Source of the DNA: Pedobacter sp. N36a
Lineage (GTDB): Bacteria; Bacteroidota; Bacteroidia; Sphingobacteriales; Sphingobacteriaceae
Assembly: GCF_014472395.1 (NCBI RefSeq)
Contig: NZ_JACSZW010000003.1
Coordinates: forward strand, 248,001 to 312,000
Reading direction: 5' to 3'
Length of the DNA stretch: 64,000 bases
Shown: in pieces, positions 40,350 to 49,714 of the stretch
Layout: each line of letters opens with the position of its first letter
Position numbering within the stretch: position 1 is the first letter of the stretch
Program-made: the position numbers and the translations under genes
Notes under the pieces: generated by a model
What the model saw: the letters and a program-made list of their open reading frames with translations, nothing else
Database searches by the model: none
Told to the model about the DNA's origin: nothing

Positions 40350-41201
40350 ATGAAAAGACATGTAGTTTATGGGCTTGCAGTGCTCTTATTTGCAGCCTGC
40401 AGCCAAGATAAAAAGTCTCATGAACCCGATGCTGATGCCACTTCCAATGAGCTGATGATTACAGATAGTTCTTCTGCACCGAAAATCATTAAGACCGCCG
40501 ACATGCGCTTCCGCGTGAAAGATGTACAGCAAGCCAAAGAGAAACTCGGCAACCTGATCAAGGCCGAAGGTGGAACACTCGCTGAATTCTCCATCCATAG
40601 CGATGTATACCAGTCGGAGAAAGTACGTTATTCTACAGATTCTTTATTGGAGCTGACCTCTTACCGTACGGAAGGTTCGATTGTAGCCAAAGTACCCGCA
40701 GATAAATTAGATGATTTTACCAATAAGGTGGCAGGAATGGCCGTTTTTGTAGACCAGCAATCCATGAAGTTTGATGATCTGAGTCTTTCTTACCTATCCA
40801 ATCAACTGAAAAACCAGAATAGGATAGCGGCCGTTAGTCAGTTGAATAAACACGCCAACAAGAAAAGTAATCCTGTGGAAACTGCATTAGAGTTAAAGGA
40901 TACTTATGTAGATCAGAAATTGGAGAATATGCGGATCAATGACCGTGTGCAATACAGTGACATCACGCTTGCTTTTTATCAGGACAATACGGTAAAAAAA
41001 TTGGTCGTAGGTAATGATCATTTATCAGATTACCGTCCTTCTTTTCTTAGAAGACTAGGATTGAATATCCAAAATGGATGGGTCATCTTTATGGAGTTCT
41101 TATTGATTCTGGCCAACTTATGGATGTTGATCCTGGTAGCTGCAGTCGCTTTTATCGCGTTTAAGCAATACCGCAAAAGAAACAGAAAAGCGACTATTTA
41201 A
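40350..41201 (+). CDS. DUF4349 lipoprotein
   Basis: A 283-residue protein with lipobox FAACS (Cys17), a DUF4349 domain (about 45-260) starting IIKTADMRFRVKDVQ, a helical coiled middle (about 145-195) and a C-terminal membrane helix (about 246-270) with a basic tail (KQYRKRNRKA). The family is envelope-located and of unknown function. The gene overlaps the 3' end of the convergent ruvC gene by eight bases. Confidence 0.85.
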   Translation: MKRHVVYGLAVLLFAACSQDKKSHEPDADATSNELMITDSSSAPKIIKTADMRFRVKDVQQAKEKLGNLIKAEGGTLAEFSIHSDVYQSEKVRYSTDSLLELTSYRTEGSIVAKVPADKLDDFTNKVAGMAVFVDQQSMKFDDLSLSYLSNQLKNQNRIAAVSQLNKHANKKSNPVETALELKDTYVDQKLENMRINDRVQYSDITLAFYQDNTVKKLVVGNDHLSDYRPSFLRRLGLNIQNGWVIFMEFLLILANLWMLILVAAVAFIAFKQYRKRNRKATI

Positions 41202-41757
41202 GTCGCTTTTTATTGTCTTTAGCAAAAGCCTCCCAGCCAGAATATGATTTTCCGCTGCCAGAGTTGCTCACTCTTTGAAAGGAATGACATACGGCTACGG
41301 CCAATCCATCCGTTGCATCTAGAAATTGTGGACTCTCTTTAAATTTAAGCAGGGTTTGCAGCATAGCTGCAACCTGTTCTTTTCCCGCACTTCCGCTGCC
41401 GGTAATCGATTGCTTGATCTTACGTGGGGCATATTCCGTAATCGGAATATTTCTGGACAGGGCTGCTGCCATAGCCACACCTTGTGCACGACCTAGCTTC
41501 AGCATCACCTGGATGTTTTTTCCATAGAAGGGCGCCTCCAGTGCCATCGCATCTGGTTTATACTCGTCAATGAGCACAACGGTCTTTTCAAAAATACGCT
41601 GTAGTTTTAGGAAATGGTCGTCTAAATGATCCATCCGGACGATCCCCATGCTGATCAATTCGATCTTACTTCCCTTTTCCAAAATCACCCCATAGCCCAT
41701 AATCGAAGTGCCCGGATCTATACCGATGATCACCCTTTCCTTTTTTTCCACCAACAT
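41194..41757 (-). CDS. ruvC: Crossover junction endodeoxyribonuclease RuvC
   Basis: A 187-residue Holliday junction resolvase. The acidic catalytic set is visible: Asp14 in IGIDPGTSIMGYG, a Glu in ALEAPFYGKN, and the DATDGLAVAVCH segment at the C-terminus. The C-terminal extension beyond about residue 165 (SNSGSGKSYSGWEAFAKDN) is longer than in E. coli. It resolves junctions made by RuvAB; ruvA and ruvB are not in the window. Its 3' end overlaps the convergent DUF4349 gene. Confidence 0.95.
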   Translation of the reverse strand: MLVEKKERVIIGIDPGTSIMGYGVILEKGSKIELISMGIVRMDHLDDHFLKLQRIFEKTVVLIDEYKPDAMALEAPFYGKNIQVMLKLGRAQGVAMAAALSRNIPITEYAPRKIKQSITGSGSAGKEQVAAMLQTLLKFKESPQFLDATDGLAVAVCHSFQRVSNSGSGKSYSGWEAFAKDNKKRLK

Positions 41758-41776
41758 AGAACAATATTAAGCATAT

Positions 41777-42778
41777 TTGCAGAGAGTAAAAGCAAAAAAG
41801 TTGACATCACAGTACAAAAAAATAGTTTCTTATATTCTTAAAGCCGGAATTGTTCTTTTCGCATTTTGGTTTGTGTACAGCAAGCTGACAGCGAACAGGA
41901 ACCTACAGGATTTCAAAAATCTGCTCAGTAAATTGCCGCAATGGGAAATTATCACCGTTATGGGGGTAGTCTTGCTGCTGATGCTGCTGAACTGGGGACT
42001 GGAAGCTGTAAAATGGAAAAGACTAATCTCCAGTGTGGAGAAAATCTCTCTCTGGAAAGCAATAGCTTCCGTTTTTTGTGGTTTAACCTGGGCCGTATTT
42101 ACCCCCAATCGGATTGGAGAATACGGCGGACGTGTGTTCTTCCTATCCCCTAAAAGGCGGGTAATTGGGGTAGTCGCTATGGCCGTTGGGAACATCGGGC
42201 AAATGGTACTGACCAATGTTTTTGGTGCGATTGCCTTCTGCGTTTTCGTGTATCGCTTCGTGAAAATAGATCCATTGCTGTTTTATGCATTGTCATTTTT
42301 CGCATTGGTCTTTTGCTTATTTTTCCTGATCTTTTATTTTAACATCAGATGGCTGAATGGATTATTACTTTCCATGAGGTTTACTAGAAAATATAAAAAG
42401 TTTTATAGCATCCTGGCGAGATACCAAAAGAAAGAACTGCTGAAAATTCTGACGCTTTGTTTTTTAAGGTACCTCGTTTTTAGTACACAGTATTTTATCC
42501 TGTTCTTCTGGCTGATTCCGAACCTCCATTATATGGAAATTTTGATGATGGTGAGTATCCTGTTCTTTGTACAGTCTACTTTACCTTCTTTAGACCTTTT
42601 TGATATTGGGGTAAGAACGGCTACCGCTTCTTATTTCTTTAGCTCGATCACGGATCAGGAAGTGGCAGTCATTGCATGTACGGCCAGTATTTGGCTGATA
42701 AATATTATTATTCCTGCTATATTAGGCACTTATTTCGTATTTAAACTTAACTTTTTTGGAAATTCACAGCGCAGCTAG
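41777..42778 (+). CDS. Flippase-like / lysylphosphatidylglycerol synthase TM-domain protein
   Basis: A 333-residue membrane protein with about eight helices and the UPF0104/AglD-like layout, including LTWAVFTPNRIGEYGGRVFFL, the conserved glycine/charged loop of this family. Relatives either flip lipid-linked molecules or carry the membrane part of MprF. The start is uncertain: the TTG at 41777 lies inside a CATATTTG promoter-like sequence, and a second TTG at 41801 is perhaps more likely. Its 3' end overlaps the next glycosyltransferase gene by 23 bases, so the two probably act together on an envelope glycan or lipid. Confidence 0.78.
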   Translation: MQRVKAKKLTSQYKKIVSYILKAGIVLFAFWFVYSKLTANRNLQDFKNLLSKLPQWEIITVMGVVLLLMLLNWGLEAVKWKRLISSVEKISLWKAIASVFCGLTWAVFTPNRIGEYGGRVFFLSPKRRVIGVVAMAVGNIGQMVLTNVFGAIAFCVFVYRFVKIDPLLFYALSFFALVFCLFFLIFYFNIRWLNGLLLSMRFTRKYKKFYSILARYQKKELLKILTLCFLRYLVFSTQYFILFFWLIPNLHYMEILMMVSILFFVQSTLPSLDLFDIGVRTATASYFFSSITDQEVAVIACTASIWLINIIIPAILGTYFVFKLNFFGNSQRS

Positions 42779-43892
42779 TTTTATTGCTTCCATTTTAACG
42801 GTCATCTATGTATTCGTTGTATTTACCTTTATTAGGGGCTGGAATAAACTGAGCTATTATCGACCGCAGAAAACCGCACTTAAAACTAAGGTATCCATTT
42901 TGGTGGCTGCCAGAAATGAAGCGGAAATCATCAGGAAAACCCTCGATGATTTATGCGCCCAGTCGTATGACAAAGCACTTACAGAAATCATTTTTATAGA
43001 TGATCATTCTACCGACGATACCGCCGAAATCATTGCCTCTTATGCTTCGAAAGGGGTAAAGCTGATTCGCCTGAACGAAGACCCTGCACTCAATTCTTAT
43101 AAGAAAAAAGCCATTCAAACAGCCATCGGCCAATCTACCGGCGACCTCATCATGACTACTGATGCCGATTGCAGGATGGGTAAAGACTGGTTGAAGACCA
43201 TCATCAGCTTTTATGAAGAGAAAGACTATAAAATGATTTCCTCACCAGTGGCTTATTTTGAAGAAAAAACTTTCTTTGAACGTGCACAGGCATTGGAATT
43301 TTTATACCTGATCGGTTTGGGGGCCTCTACTATCGGCAATAAAAAACCTTCTACCTGTAATGGGGCTAATCTGGCTTATGAAAAAGCAGCTTTTTATGAA
43401 GTTGGCGGTTTCAAAGGGATTGATGACCTGGCTTCAGGAGATGATGAATTATTGCTGCATAAAATGGCGGCACGTTACGACCATCATATCGGCTTCTTGA
43501 AAAACGAGGATGCCGTAGTTTATACCCATGCTAAGCCAACGCTTGGTGAATTTATTCAGCAAAGAAAACGCTGGGCTTCGAAAAGTACACGTTATAAAAA
43601 CAAAGCGATTATTGTGCTCGGTGTGGCCATCTGGCTGTTTAATGTGAGCATCTTACTGAATATCGGCATTGGCTTATTTGATGGCTACTATTTCGGTCTG
43701 GCAGTAACGCAGCTGCTGATCAAGATCTTCCTGGAATTTATATTTTTATATCAGGTCACCGGCTTCGCTAAAAGAAGGGAATTATTGGTATTATTACCGA
43801 TTCTCAATTTAATGCACATCGTTTATCTGGTTTACATTGGGGTAGCCGGAAACTCAGGTAAATACAATTGGAAAGGCAGAATGGTCAAATAA
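42756..43892 (+). CDS. Membrane glycosyltransferase, family 2
   Basis: A 378-residue GT2 enzyme. An N-terminal membrane helix is followed by the GT-A domain (about 45-260): VSILVAARNEAEIIRKTLDDL, IFIDDHSTDDT, TTDADCRMG as the metal-binding DxD-type site, and QRKRWASKSTR as the Q(Q/R)xRW motif of processive or polyprenyl-linked enzymes. Two to three C-terminal membrane helices follow. It begins with TTG inside the upstream flippase-like gene, suggesting translational coupling. Substrate unknown. Confidence 0.85.
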   Translation: MEIHSAASFIASILTVIYVFVVFTFIRGWNKLSYYRPQKTALKTKVSILVAARNEAEIIRKTLDDLCAQSYDKALTEIIFIDDHSTDDTAEIIASYASKGVKLIRLNEDPALNSYKKKAIQTAIGQSTGDLIMTTDADCRMGKDWLKTIISFYEEKDYKMISSPVAYFEEKTFFERAQALEFLYLIGLGASTIGNKKPSTCNGANLAYEKAAFYEVGGFKGIDDLASGDDELLLHKMAARYDHHIGFLKNEDAVVYTHAKPTLGEFIQQRKRWASKSTRYKNKAIIVLGVAIWLFNVSILLNIGIGLFDGYYFGLAVTQLLIKIFLEFIFLYQVTGFAKRRELLVLLPILNLMHIVYLVYIGVAGNSGKYNWKGRMVK

Positions 43893-44983
43893 TGGAACAG
43901 CAGGATAGTCCGTCGAAACAGGTATGGAAGCGGTTTAGGCACAATAGAATGGCTTTTTTCGGACTATTGTTTATTCTATTGATGATGATTCTGGGCATTT
44001 TAGGCTATTTGATTACCCCGGATCAGACACCTTATGCGAATACGATGCATTTGCAGCTCAGCAATAAAAAACCAGGACGGAGCTTTGACTTTCTGGTCAT
44101 CAGCAGAAATCCCGCGATAAAAAAGGTGAATTTCCTGGAAAAGATGCTATCCGGACAAGAATGTGATTATAAAAGTATTCCAGTTACTTCCTATCGGGAA
44201 GCTGGAAATAAGGTCTATGCCCGGGAATATATTGGCGACGATGAACAGGCAGAAGAGGCGATTTATCCTTTACTAGAAGGTAAAAACAGATATAGTCAGA
44301 CTTTTTGGCTGGGAACCGATGTCTATGGCCGGGATTTATTGAGCAGATTGATGATTGGGATTCGCGTGTCTTTATCTGTGGGACTGATGGCAGTGCTCAT
44401 TTCTCTTTTTATCGGCATCAGTTTAGGAGCGCTTGCCGGTTATTTTGGAGGTAAAACAGATGCCGCAATTAGCTGGTTCATGAACGTAATCTGGTCGCTC
44501 CCATCCTTATTATTGGTGATTGCGATATCTTTTGCACTCGGAAAAGGATTCTGGCAAATCTTTATCGCCGTTGGCTTATCGACCTGGGTGGATGTTGCCC
44601 GACTGGTAAGAGGTCAGGTGATGGCCCTTAAAAATGTGGAGTTTGTGGAAGCAGCAAGGGCACTCGGATTTTCTACACCAAGGATCATCATCAAACATAT
44701 TTTACCCAATATTGCCGGACCAATTCTGGTACTGGCCTCCGCAAATTTCGCTGCAGCTATTTTATTGGAAAGCGGACTGAGTTTTCTTGGATTTGGTGCA
44801 CAAGCCCCAATGCCCAGCTGGGGAAGTATGATCAAAGAACATTATGGATACATCATTATGGATGCAGCCTATCTTGCCATCCTTCCTGGTGTGGCCATCA
44901 TGGTAACTGTTTACGCCTTTAATCTGCTGGCCATCGGTCTGAGAGATGCATTTGATGTGAAATCGCAGAATATTTCTGTGTAA
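43892..44983 (+). CDS. OppC/DppC-type ABC transporter permease
   Basis: A 363-residue permease. The first helix (about 21-43) is followed by an insert of about 110 polar residues, then the binding-protein-dependent transport domain (about 160-355) with five helices and the EAA-like loop EAARALGFSTPRIIIKHILPN. WLGTDVYGRDLLSRLMIGIRVSL is the standard OppC entry. Its ATG overlaps the preceding stop codon (TAATG). No ATPase, OppB partner or binding protein is nearby, so partners must be encoded elsewhere. An oligopeptide or dipeptide role is the family default, not shown here. Confidence 0.87.
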   Translation: MEQQDSPSKQVWKRFRHNRMAFFGLLFILLMMILGILGYLITPDQTPYANTMHLQLSNKKPGRSFDFLVISRNPAIKKVNFLEKMLSGQECDYKSIPVTSYREAGNKVYAREYIGDDEQAEEAIYPLLEGKNRYSQTFWLGTDVYGRDLLSRLMIGIRVSLSVGLMAVLISLFIGISLGALAGYFGGKTDAAISWFMNVIWSLPSLLLVIAISFALGKGFWQIFIAVGLSTWVDVARLVRGQVMALKNVEFVEAARALGFSTPRIIIKHILPNIAGPILVLASANFAAAILLESGLSFLGFGAQAPMPSWGSMIKEHYGYIIMDAAYLAILPGVAIMVTVYAFNLLAIGLRDAFDVKSQNISV

Positions 44984-45003
44984 TTTATGCTCCTGCTTTT
45001 TAT

Positions 45004-45011
45004 TAACTTTG
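45004..45011 (+). promoter_or_regulatory. -7 element for rnhB
   Basis: TAACTTTG matches TAnnTTTG and ends four bases before the rnhB ATG at 45016. The predicted transcript would have almost no leader. Confidence 0.6.
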
Positions 45012-45015
45012 TGGA

Positions 45016-45627
45016 ATGCTGTTAAACTGTTACCAGAACGAATTAGTAGAAGCCGGTTGTGATGAAGCGGGCAGAGGATGCCTTGCAGGCCCTGTTTTTG
45101 CCGCTGCCGTGATCTTGCCGAAAGATTTTAAGGCAGCTGAACTGAACGACTCTAAAAAATTGAACCATAAACAGCGTGAAGCATTAAGGATCATCATTGA
45201 AAAGGAAGCGATTGCCTGGGCAGTAGCCGAGGTAGACCACCTGGAGATTGATAAAATCAATATTTTAAATGCTTCTTTCCTGGCCATGCACAGGGCGATT
45301 GAAAAGTTAACGAGGAGACCGGAATACCTGGTCATAGATGGCAATCGCTTTAAAACCTATCCTGAAATTCCGCATGCCTGTATCGTGAAAGGAGACGGTA
45401 AATACCTAAACATTGCTGCTGCTTCAATTCTGGCAAAAACACATCGTGATGCGTTTATGGATCAGATTGCTGAAGAATACCCGGTATATCAATGGAAACA
45501 AAATAAAGGGTATCCAACTATTGTTCACCGCAACGCAGCTTTGGCGCATGGCTTATCACCATACCATCGTAAAACTTTCAGTATTTCCAGACCCCAGTTG
45601 GCACTGTTTTCCGAAAGCGAAGGATAA
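45016..45627 (+). CDS. rnhB: Ribonuclease HII
   Basis: A 203-residue RNase HII, which cuts RNA in RNA-DNA hybrids and at single ribonucleotides in DNA. The active-site motif [19 protein letters not shown] is at the N-terminus, with the further acidic residues in VIDGNRF and the [17 protein letters not shown] motif. Length is normal for the family. An ATG four bases after a TAnnTTTG element is the start. Confidence 0.96.
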   Translation: MLLNCYQNELVEAGCDEAGRGCLAGPVFAAAVILPKDFKAAELNDSKKLNHKQREALRIIIEKEAIAWAVAEVDHLEIDKINILNASFLAMHRAIEKLTRRPEYLVIDGNRFKTYPEIPHACIVKGDGKYLNIAAASILAKTHRDAFMDQIAEEYPVYQWKQNKGYPTIVHRNAALAHGLSPYHRKTFSISRPQLALFSESEG

Positions 45628-45645
45628 TTCGTATTTTCACATAAT

Positions 45646-46848
45646 TTGAAAGCATTACTACTCACCAACAGAATACCCTTTCCGCCCAATAGTGGCTATC
45701 CGATTGTGGTGTATAACACCATAAAAGGCCTGTTGAATCTGGGGGTGGAAATCACTTTGTTTAGTCTCAACCCTAAGAAGTATCAGGTAGATATTGAAGA
45801 TATTTATGATCCTTTATTTGAACGGATCAATTTTCATTCCTTTGATCTGGATACCGGCGTCAATGTATATGGGGCACTGCTGAATATTTTTTCCAATCAA
45901 TCTTACAATGTTTCGCGTTATTATGACGAGGATGCTGCCCGTTTACTCGCTGATATTTTGCGTGAAAATGATTTCGACATTATTCAGTTTGAGGGACTTT
46001 TTGTAGTGCCTTACCTGGATGTAGTGAAAGAAAATAGTAAGGCAAAGGTGATTTATCGTGCTCATAATATTGAGTTCGATGTATGGGAGCGTATTGCATT
46101 GACGGAGAAATTTACGCCAAGAAGGAGTTATCTCCAGTTTCTTGCGCGTCGGTTGAAAAGTTATGAAACGGAGCAGATCAATCGTTTCCACCAGGTTTTT
46201 GCCATTTCCGAGCCTGACAGGCAGAGCATTTTAAGGTTCGGCTCGGCAACAGCATTGGAAGTTTTCCCAGTGGCACTGGATTTTGAGAAGTATGTGACGG
46301 ATCCTTCGAAAACCAGTTTCCCTACCTTGTTTCATTTAGGTGCTATGGACTGGCGCCCCAATAAAGAAGGATTGGAATGGTTTCTGGATGAGATCTGGCC
46401 GGATATTGAGAAGTTGAATTCTGAACTTCGTTTTTATATCGCCGGGAAAAATATGCAGGAGCAATTTTTTGAATACGATTCTGATAACCTGGTGGTAGAA
46501 GGAGAGGTCTTTGATGCAATAGAATTTATCAATTCAAAAGCCATCATGATTGTACCCCTGCTGTCTGGAAGTGGGATGCGTGTGAAAATTATTGAAGGGA
46601 TGGCGATGCGAAAATGTGTCATCGCTACCAGTATGGCCGCAGAAGGAATTCGCTGTGAACATGGAAAAGATATCCTCATTGCGGATACCGCAGATGAGTT
46701 TTACAGGGCCATCCTGCAATGCATCACCAACCCGAAGAAATGGAAAGAAATTGGGGAAAACGCAAGGAAAACTGTGGAAAGAGACCATGATATTAAAATC
46801 ATCGCTGAAAGAATGCTGAATATCTACCAAAAATTACTTACTGTTTAA
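45646..46848 (+). CDS. Glycosyltransferase, GT4 type
   Basis: A 400-residue GT-B fold enzyme. The N-terminal Rossmann domain begins KALLLTNRIPFPPNSGYPIV; the C-terminal domain has LFHLGAMDWRPNKEG, FYIAGKN, and the nucleotide-sugar site IMIVPLLSGSGMRVKIIEGMA (E-x7-E-like region). A cytoplasmic transferase of surface glycans is likely; donor and acceptor are unknown. The start codon is TTG at 45646, supported because KxLLLTNR is the expected family start and no ATG is available. It follows rnhB by 18 bases. Confidence 0.88.
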   Translation: MKALLLTNRIPFPPNSGYPIVVYNTIKGLLNLGVEITLFSLNPKKYQVDIEDIYDPLFERINFHSFDLDTGVNVYGALLNIFSNQSYNVSRYYDEDAARLLADILRENDFDIIQFEGLFVVPYLDVVKENSKAKVIYRAHNIEFDVWERIALTEKFTPRRSYLQFLARRLKSYETEQINRFHQVFAISEPDRQSILRFGSATALEVFPVALDFEKYVTDPSKTSFPTLFHLGAMDWRPNKEGLEWFLDEIWPDIEKLNSELRFYIAGKNMQEQFFEYDSDNLVVEGEVFDAIEFINSKAIMIVPLLSGSGMRVKIIEGMAMRKCVIATSMAAEGIRCEHGKDILIADTADEFYRAILQCITNPKKWKEIGENARKTVERDHDIKIIAERMLNIYQKLLTV

Positions 46849-46856
46849 TTTTTACG

Positions 46857-46864
46857 TACTTTTG
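46857..46864 (+). promoter_or_regulatory. -7 element of the gcvT promoter
   Basis: TACTTTTG matches TAnnTTTG. It lies about 150 bases before the gcvT ATG and would give a long leader that includes a hairpin (46869-46916). Confidence 0.5.
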
Positions 46865-46868
46865 CCCA

Positions 46869-46916
46869 GTTTTTGGCTGGTTAAAGGGGATAAATGTGGA
46901 TAAAGCAACCAAAAAC
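46869..46916 (+). other. Possible structured leader hairpin of gcvT
   Basis: GTTTTTGG (46869-46876) can pair with CCAAAAAC (46909-46916) directly after the predicted transcription start. A palindrome TCAGCGCTGA follows at 46971-46980. Neither fits the glycine riboswitch. The function is unclear. Confidence 0.35.
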
Positions 46917-47012
46917 CTAAACAACTTAGAAAACAATAATAAACGATGAAATCTGCCCGCATTAGGTAGGTCAGCGCTGATCGTTCATAAACGCTAAAAA
47001 ACAAATATTCTA

Positions 47013-48092
47013 ATGAAAAATACCGCATTAACAGAAAAACACATTTCATTAGGTGCCAAAATGGTGCCTTTCGCAGGTTACAATATGCCAGTTCAGTATG
47101 AAGGTATCAATGCCGAACACGCAACCGTAAGAGGATCTGTGGGCGTTTTTGATGTAAGTCACATGGGTGAATTCATCGTAAAAGGTGAAAATGCACTGGA
47201 TCTTATTCAAAGAGTAACCAGCAATGATGCTTCAAAATTATATGACGGTAAAGTACAATATTCTTGTCTGCCGAATGAAGATGGTGGTATTGTAGACGAT
47301 TTATTGGTTTACAGAATAGATGAAGCTGCTTATATGTTGGTGGTCAATGCTTCTAACATTGAGAAAGACTGGAACTGGATTCAAAAATTCAATGATAAAG
47401 GCGTAGAAATGCACAACATTTCTGACCAGACTTCTCTTTTAGCAATTCAAGGTCCTAAAGCTGCTGAAGCATTACAGCGCTTAACAGACGTTGATCTTGC
47501 TTCTATGGAATATTACAACTTCGTAAAAGCAACTTTTGCAGGTATTGAAAATGTAATCATTTCTGCAACTGGTTATACTGGTGCTGGTGGTTTTGAGATC
47601 TATTTCGACAATGCAAATGCAGCAGCGATCTGGGATGCGATTTTCGAAGCTGGCGAGGCATTCGGTATTAAGCCAATTGGTTTAGGTGCTCGTGATACAC
47701 TGCGTTTGGAAATGGGTTTCTGTTTGTATGGAAATGACATCGATGATACCACTTCTCCAATTGAAGCAGGTCTAGGATGGATTACTAAATTCAGCAAAAA
47801 ATTCACCAATTCTGAAGCATTACAAGCGCAGAAAGAAGCTGGTGTTGCCCGTAAATTAATCGGTTTTGAGATGATCGACAGAGGTATTCCTCGTCATGAT
47901 TACGAGATCGTTGATGCAGAAGGTAAGGTAACCGGAAGAGTAACTTCAGGTACGCAAGCACCATCTTTACAGAAAGCAATCGGTATGGGTTATATTGATA
48001 AAGCACTGGCCAAAGAAGGTACAGAGATTTTTATCCATATCCGTAACAACAAAATTAAAGCGAAAGTGGTAAAATTCCCTTTCGCAAAATAA
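47013..48092 (+). CDS. gcvT: Glycine cleavage system T protein (aminomethyltransferase)
   Basis: A 359-residue GcvT that moves the methylene group of glycine from lipoyl-H protein to tetrahydrofolate, releasing ammonia. Typical segments are [14 protein letters not shown] near the N-terminus, [26 protein letters not shown] and [22 protein letters not shown]. The GcvT_C domain occupies about 270-355. Length is normal. gcvP and gcvH are not adjacent, so the system is dispersed in this genome. It begins 49 bases before a ComB-like gene. Confidence 0.96.
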   Translation: MKNTALTEKHISLGAKMVPFAGYNMPVQYEGINAEHATVRGSVGVFDVSHMGEFIVKGENALDLIQRVTSNDASKLYDGKVQYSCLPNEDGGIVDDLLVYRIDEAAYMLVVNASNIEKDWNWIQKFNDKGVEMHNISDQTSLLAIQGPKAAEALQRLTDVDLASMEYYNFVKATFAGIENVIISATGYTGAGGFEIYFDNANAAAIWDAIFEAGEAFGIKPIGLGARDTLRLEMGFCLYGNDIDDTTSPIEAGLGWITKFSKKFTNSEALQAQKEAGVARKLIGFEMIDRGIPRHDYEIVDAEGKVTGRVTSGTQAPSLQKAIGMGYIDKALAKEGTEIFIHIRNNKIKAKVVKFPFAK

Positions 48093-48140
48093 GTAACATC
48101 AATTCAGCAATAGAAAACAATTAGCGAGATTCCATTACCC

Positions 48141-48857
48141 ATGCAGAAAAGTTTAGAAGTTTGTTTAACACCAGCATTATTAGATCTTTATTCAATAGAA
48201 GACCGTGTAGTGGTGGTCATAGATGTGCTGAGGGCTACCTCTTCAATGGTATATGGAATTGATAATGGTGCCAGTGCAATCATTCCTGTTGCACAGGTAG
48301 AAGATTGTCTGAACTATGCGGATAAAGGTTTTCTATTGGCTGCAGAGCGAAATGGAGAAGTGGTTGAAGGCTATGACTTCGGCAATTCTCCATTTTCTTA
48401 TTCCCATGAAAAAGTAAATGGGAAAACAATTGTACTGACCACCACAAATGGTACGAAAGCATTACACCTGGCTCAAAAAAGAGCACACCAGGTGGTGATC
48501 GGTTCGTTTTTAAACCTGGAAGCACTTTGTAACTGGCTTCGTATACAGGATAAAGGCGTGTTATTGCTTTGTGCAGGCTGGAAAGATAAATTCAACCTGG
48601 AAGACACGCTGTTTGCCGGTGCTGTGGTAAAGGAATTGCGTAAAGATTTTACCTATTTTGACGATTCCTGCGTTGCCGCTGAGGATCTTTATGACCTGGC
48701 AAAAGACGATTTAAGAAGCTATCTTCATAAATCATCACATAGCCATAGACTGGCTGAACTGAACATTGAAGAAGATGTGAAATTCTGTCTGCAGCTTAAT
48801 ATTTGCAGTACTATTCCGGTTTTAGTTGGTGATGCGCTGGTGGCACTGGAAGCTTAA
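48141..48857 (+). CDS. 2-phosphosulfolactate phosphatase family protein (ComB-like)
   Basis: A 238-residue ComB-family protein. The signature VVVVIDVLRATSSMVYGIDNGA is near the N-terminus (about 22-43), with NSPFSY and TTTNGTKAL following, and CAAEDLY-like DSCVAAEDLYDLA near 175. In methanogens ComB removes phosphate from phosphosulfolactate on the way to coenzyme M. Bacterial homologues are frequent but their substrate is not settled. No ComA or ComC homologue is nearby. It follows gcvT and could be co-transcribed. Confidence 0.85.
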   Translation: MQKSLEVCLTPALLDLYSIEDRVVVVIDVLRATSSMVYGIDNGASAIIPVAQVEDCLNYADKGFLLAAERNGEVVEGYDFGNSPFSYSHEKVNGKTIVLTTTNGTKALHLAQKRAHQVVIGSFLNLEALCNWLRIQDKGVLLLCAGWKDKFNLEDTLFAGAVVKELRKDFTYFDDSCVAAEDLYDLAKDDLRSYLHKSSHSHRLAELNIEEDVKFCLQLNICSTIPVLVGDALVALEA

Positions 48858-48873
48858 TTCCGAATCGGAAATC

Positions 48874-49668
48874 CTATTCAGGAAATCCCAGCTTAAAATT
48901 TAGGATCAGCTCCTGCAAACTTTCATTAGTTTGAATGGTTTTTAAAGTCTGTTCGTAAGCCAGCCAGTAAATGGTTTCTGCTTTCTTCATATCGAAAGTA
49001 CTGATATCCCCCATACCTGTTGGCTCTACCATTGCATTACAGAACGCAGCTTTCTGCTCTGTATCTTTATTTATAGACATCACACCTGCTCTTTTCATGA
49101 GGGTAGAGATGTTGGTAATTTTATCAACTTTGGTCAGGTGATTACAGGAGGAGCCGATGATATAATCGCAGCTGCTCATGAGTGGTTCAATTGGGAAGTT
49201 ATTCAAAATCCCTCCATCTACGTACATCTGGTTCTCTATCATGATGGGCCTGAAAATACCGGGAATACAGCTGGAAGCAAGTACGGCTCTGATCAGCGGT
49301 CCATTAGTGAAATATACCAGTTTTCCCTCACTGAAATTCGTTGCGGCAATGGTGAGTGGAATTTTTAGGTTTTCCATCCTGTCTACGGGAAGGTGTTCTT
49401 TTAGCAATTCTTCTACATGCTCAATATTGATGAGTCCGAGGGAGCCCAAGGCTGGTCGGATGAAACGGAATAGTTTTGCCTTAATGAAGATATCTAGGCC
49501 GGCCTCCGGATCTATCCCGGAAGCAAAAAAAGCACCTGCAATTGAACCCGCACTGGTTCCGCTGATGTGACTGAACACAATTCCTGCATTTTTTAAAGCT
49601 TTTAAAACACCCAGATGAGCGATGCCTCTAATCCCTCCGCCTGATAATACTATTCCTACCTTAACCAT
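48874..49668 (-). CDS. Patatin-like phospholipase
   Basis: A 264-residue patatin-family protein of the RssA-like type. It has the oxyanion motif SGGGIRGIAHLG (residues 9-20), the nucleophile Ser in ISGTSAGSIAG (GxSxG) and the catalytic Asp in VDGGILNNFP (DGG). All three elements of the Ser-Asp dyad lipase fold are present, so activity on lipids is likely; the substrate is unknown. No signal peptide was seen, so it is probably cytoplasmic. It is convergent with the ComB-like gene, 16 bases apart. Confidence 0.92.
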   Translation of the reverse strand: MVKVGIVLSGGGIRGIAHLGVLKALKNAGIVFSHISGTSAGSIAGAFFASGIDPEAGLDIFIKAKLFRFIRPALGSLGLINIEHVEELLKEHLPVDRMENLKIPLTIAATNFSEGKLVYFTNGPLIRAVLASSCIPGIFRPIMIENQMYVDGGILNNFPIEPLMSSCDYIIGSSCNHLTKVDKITNISTLMKRAGVMSINKDTEQKAAFCNAMVEPTGMGDISTFDMKKAETIYWLAYEQTLKTIQTNESLQELILNFKLGFPE

Positions 49669-49714
49669 ATTACTCGTTTCTTTGCTGTTTAGAATTGCTA
49701 ATTCTTTTCTATTG

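Noticed and set aside
46849-47012. Glycine riboswitch before gcvT
   Set aside because: The tandem aptamer layout and its conserved loops could not be found; only one simple hairpin is present.
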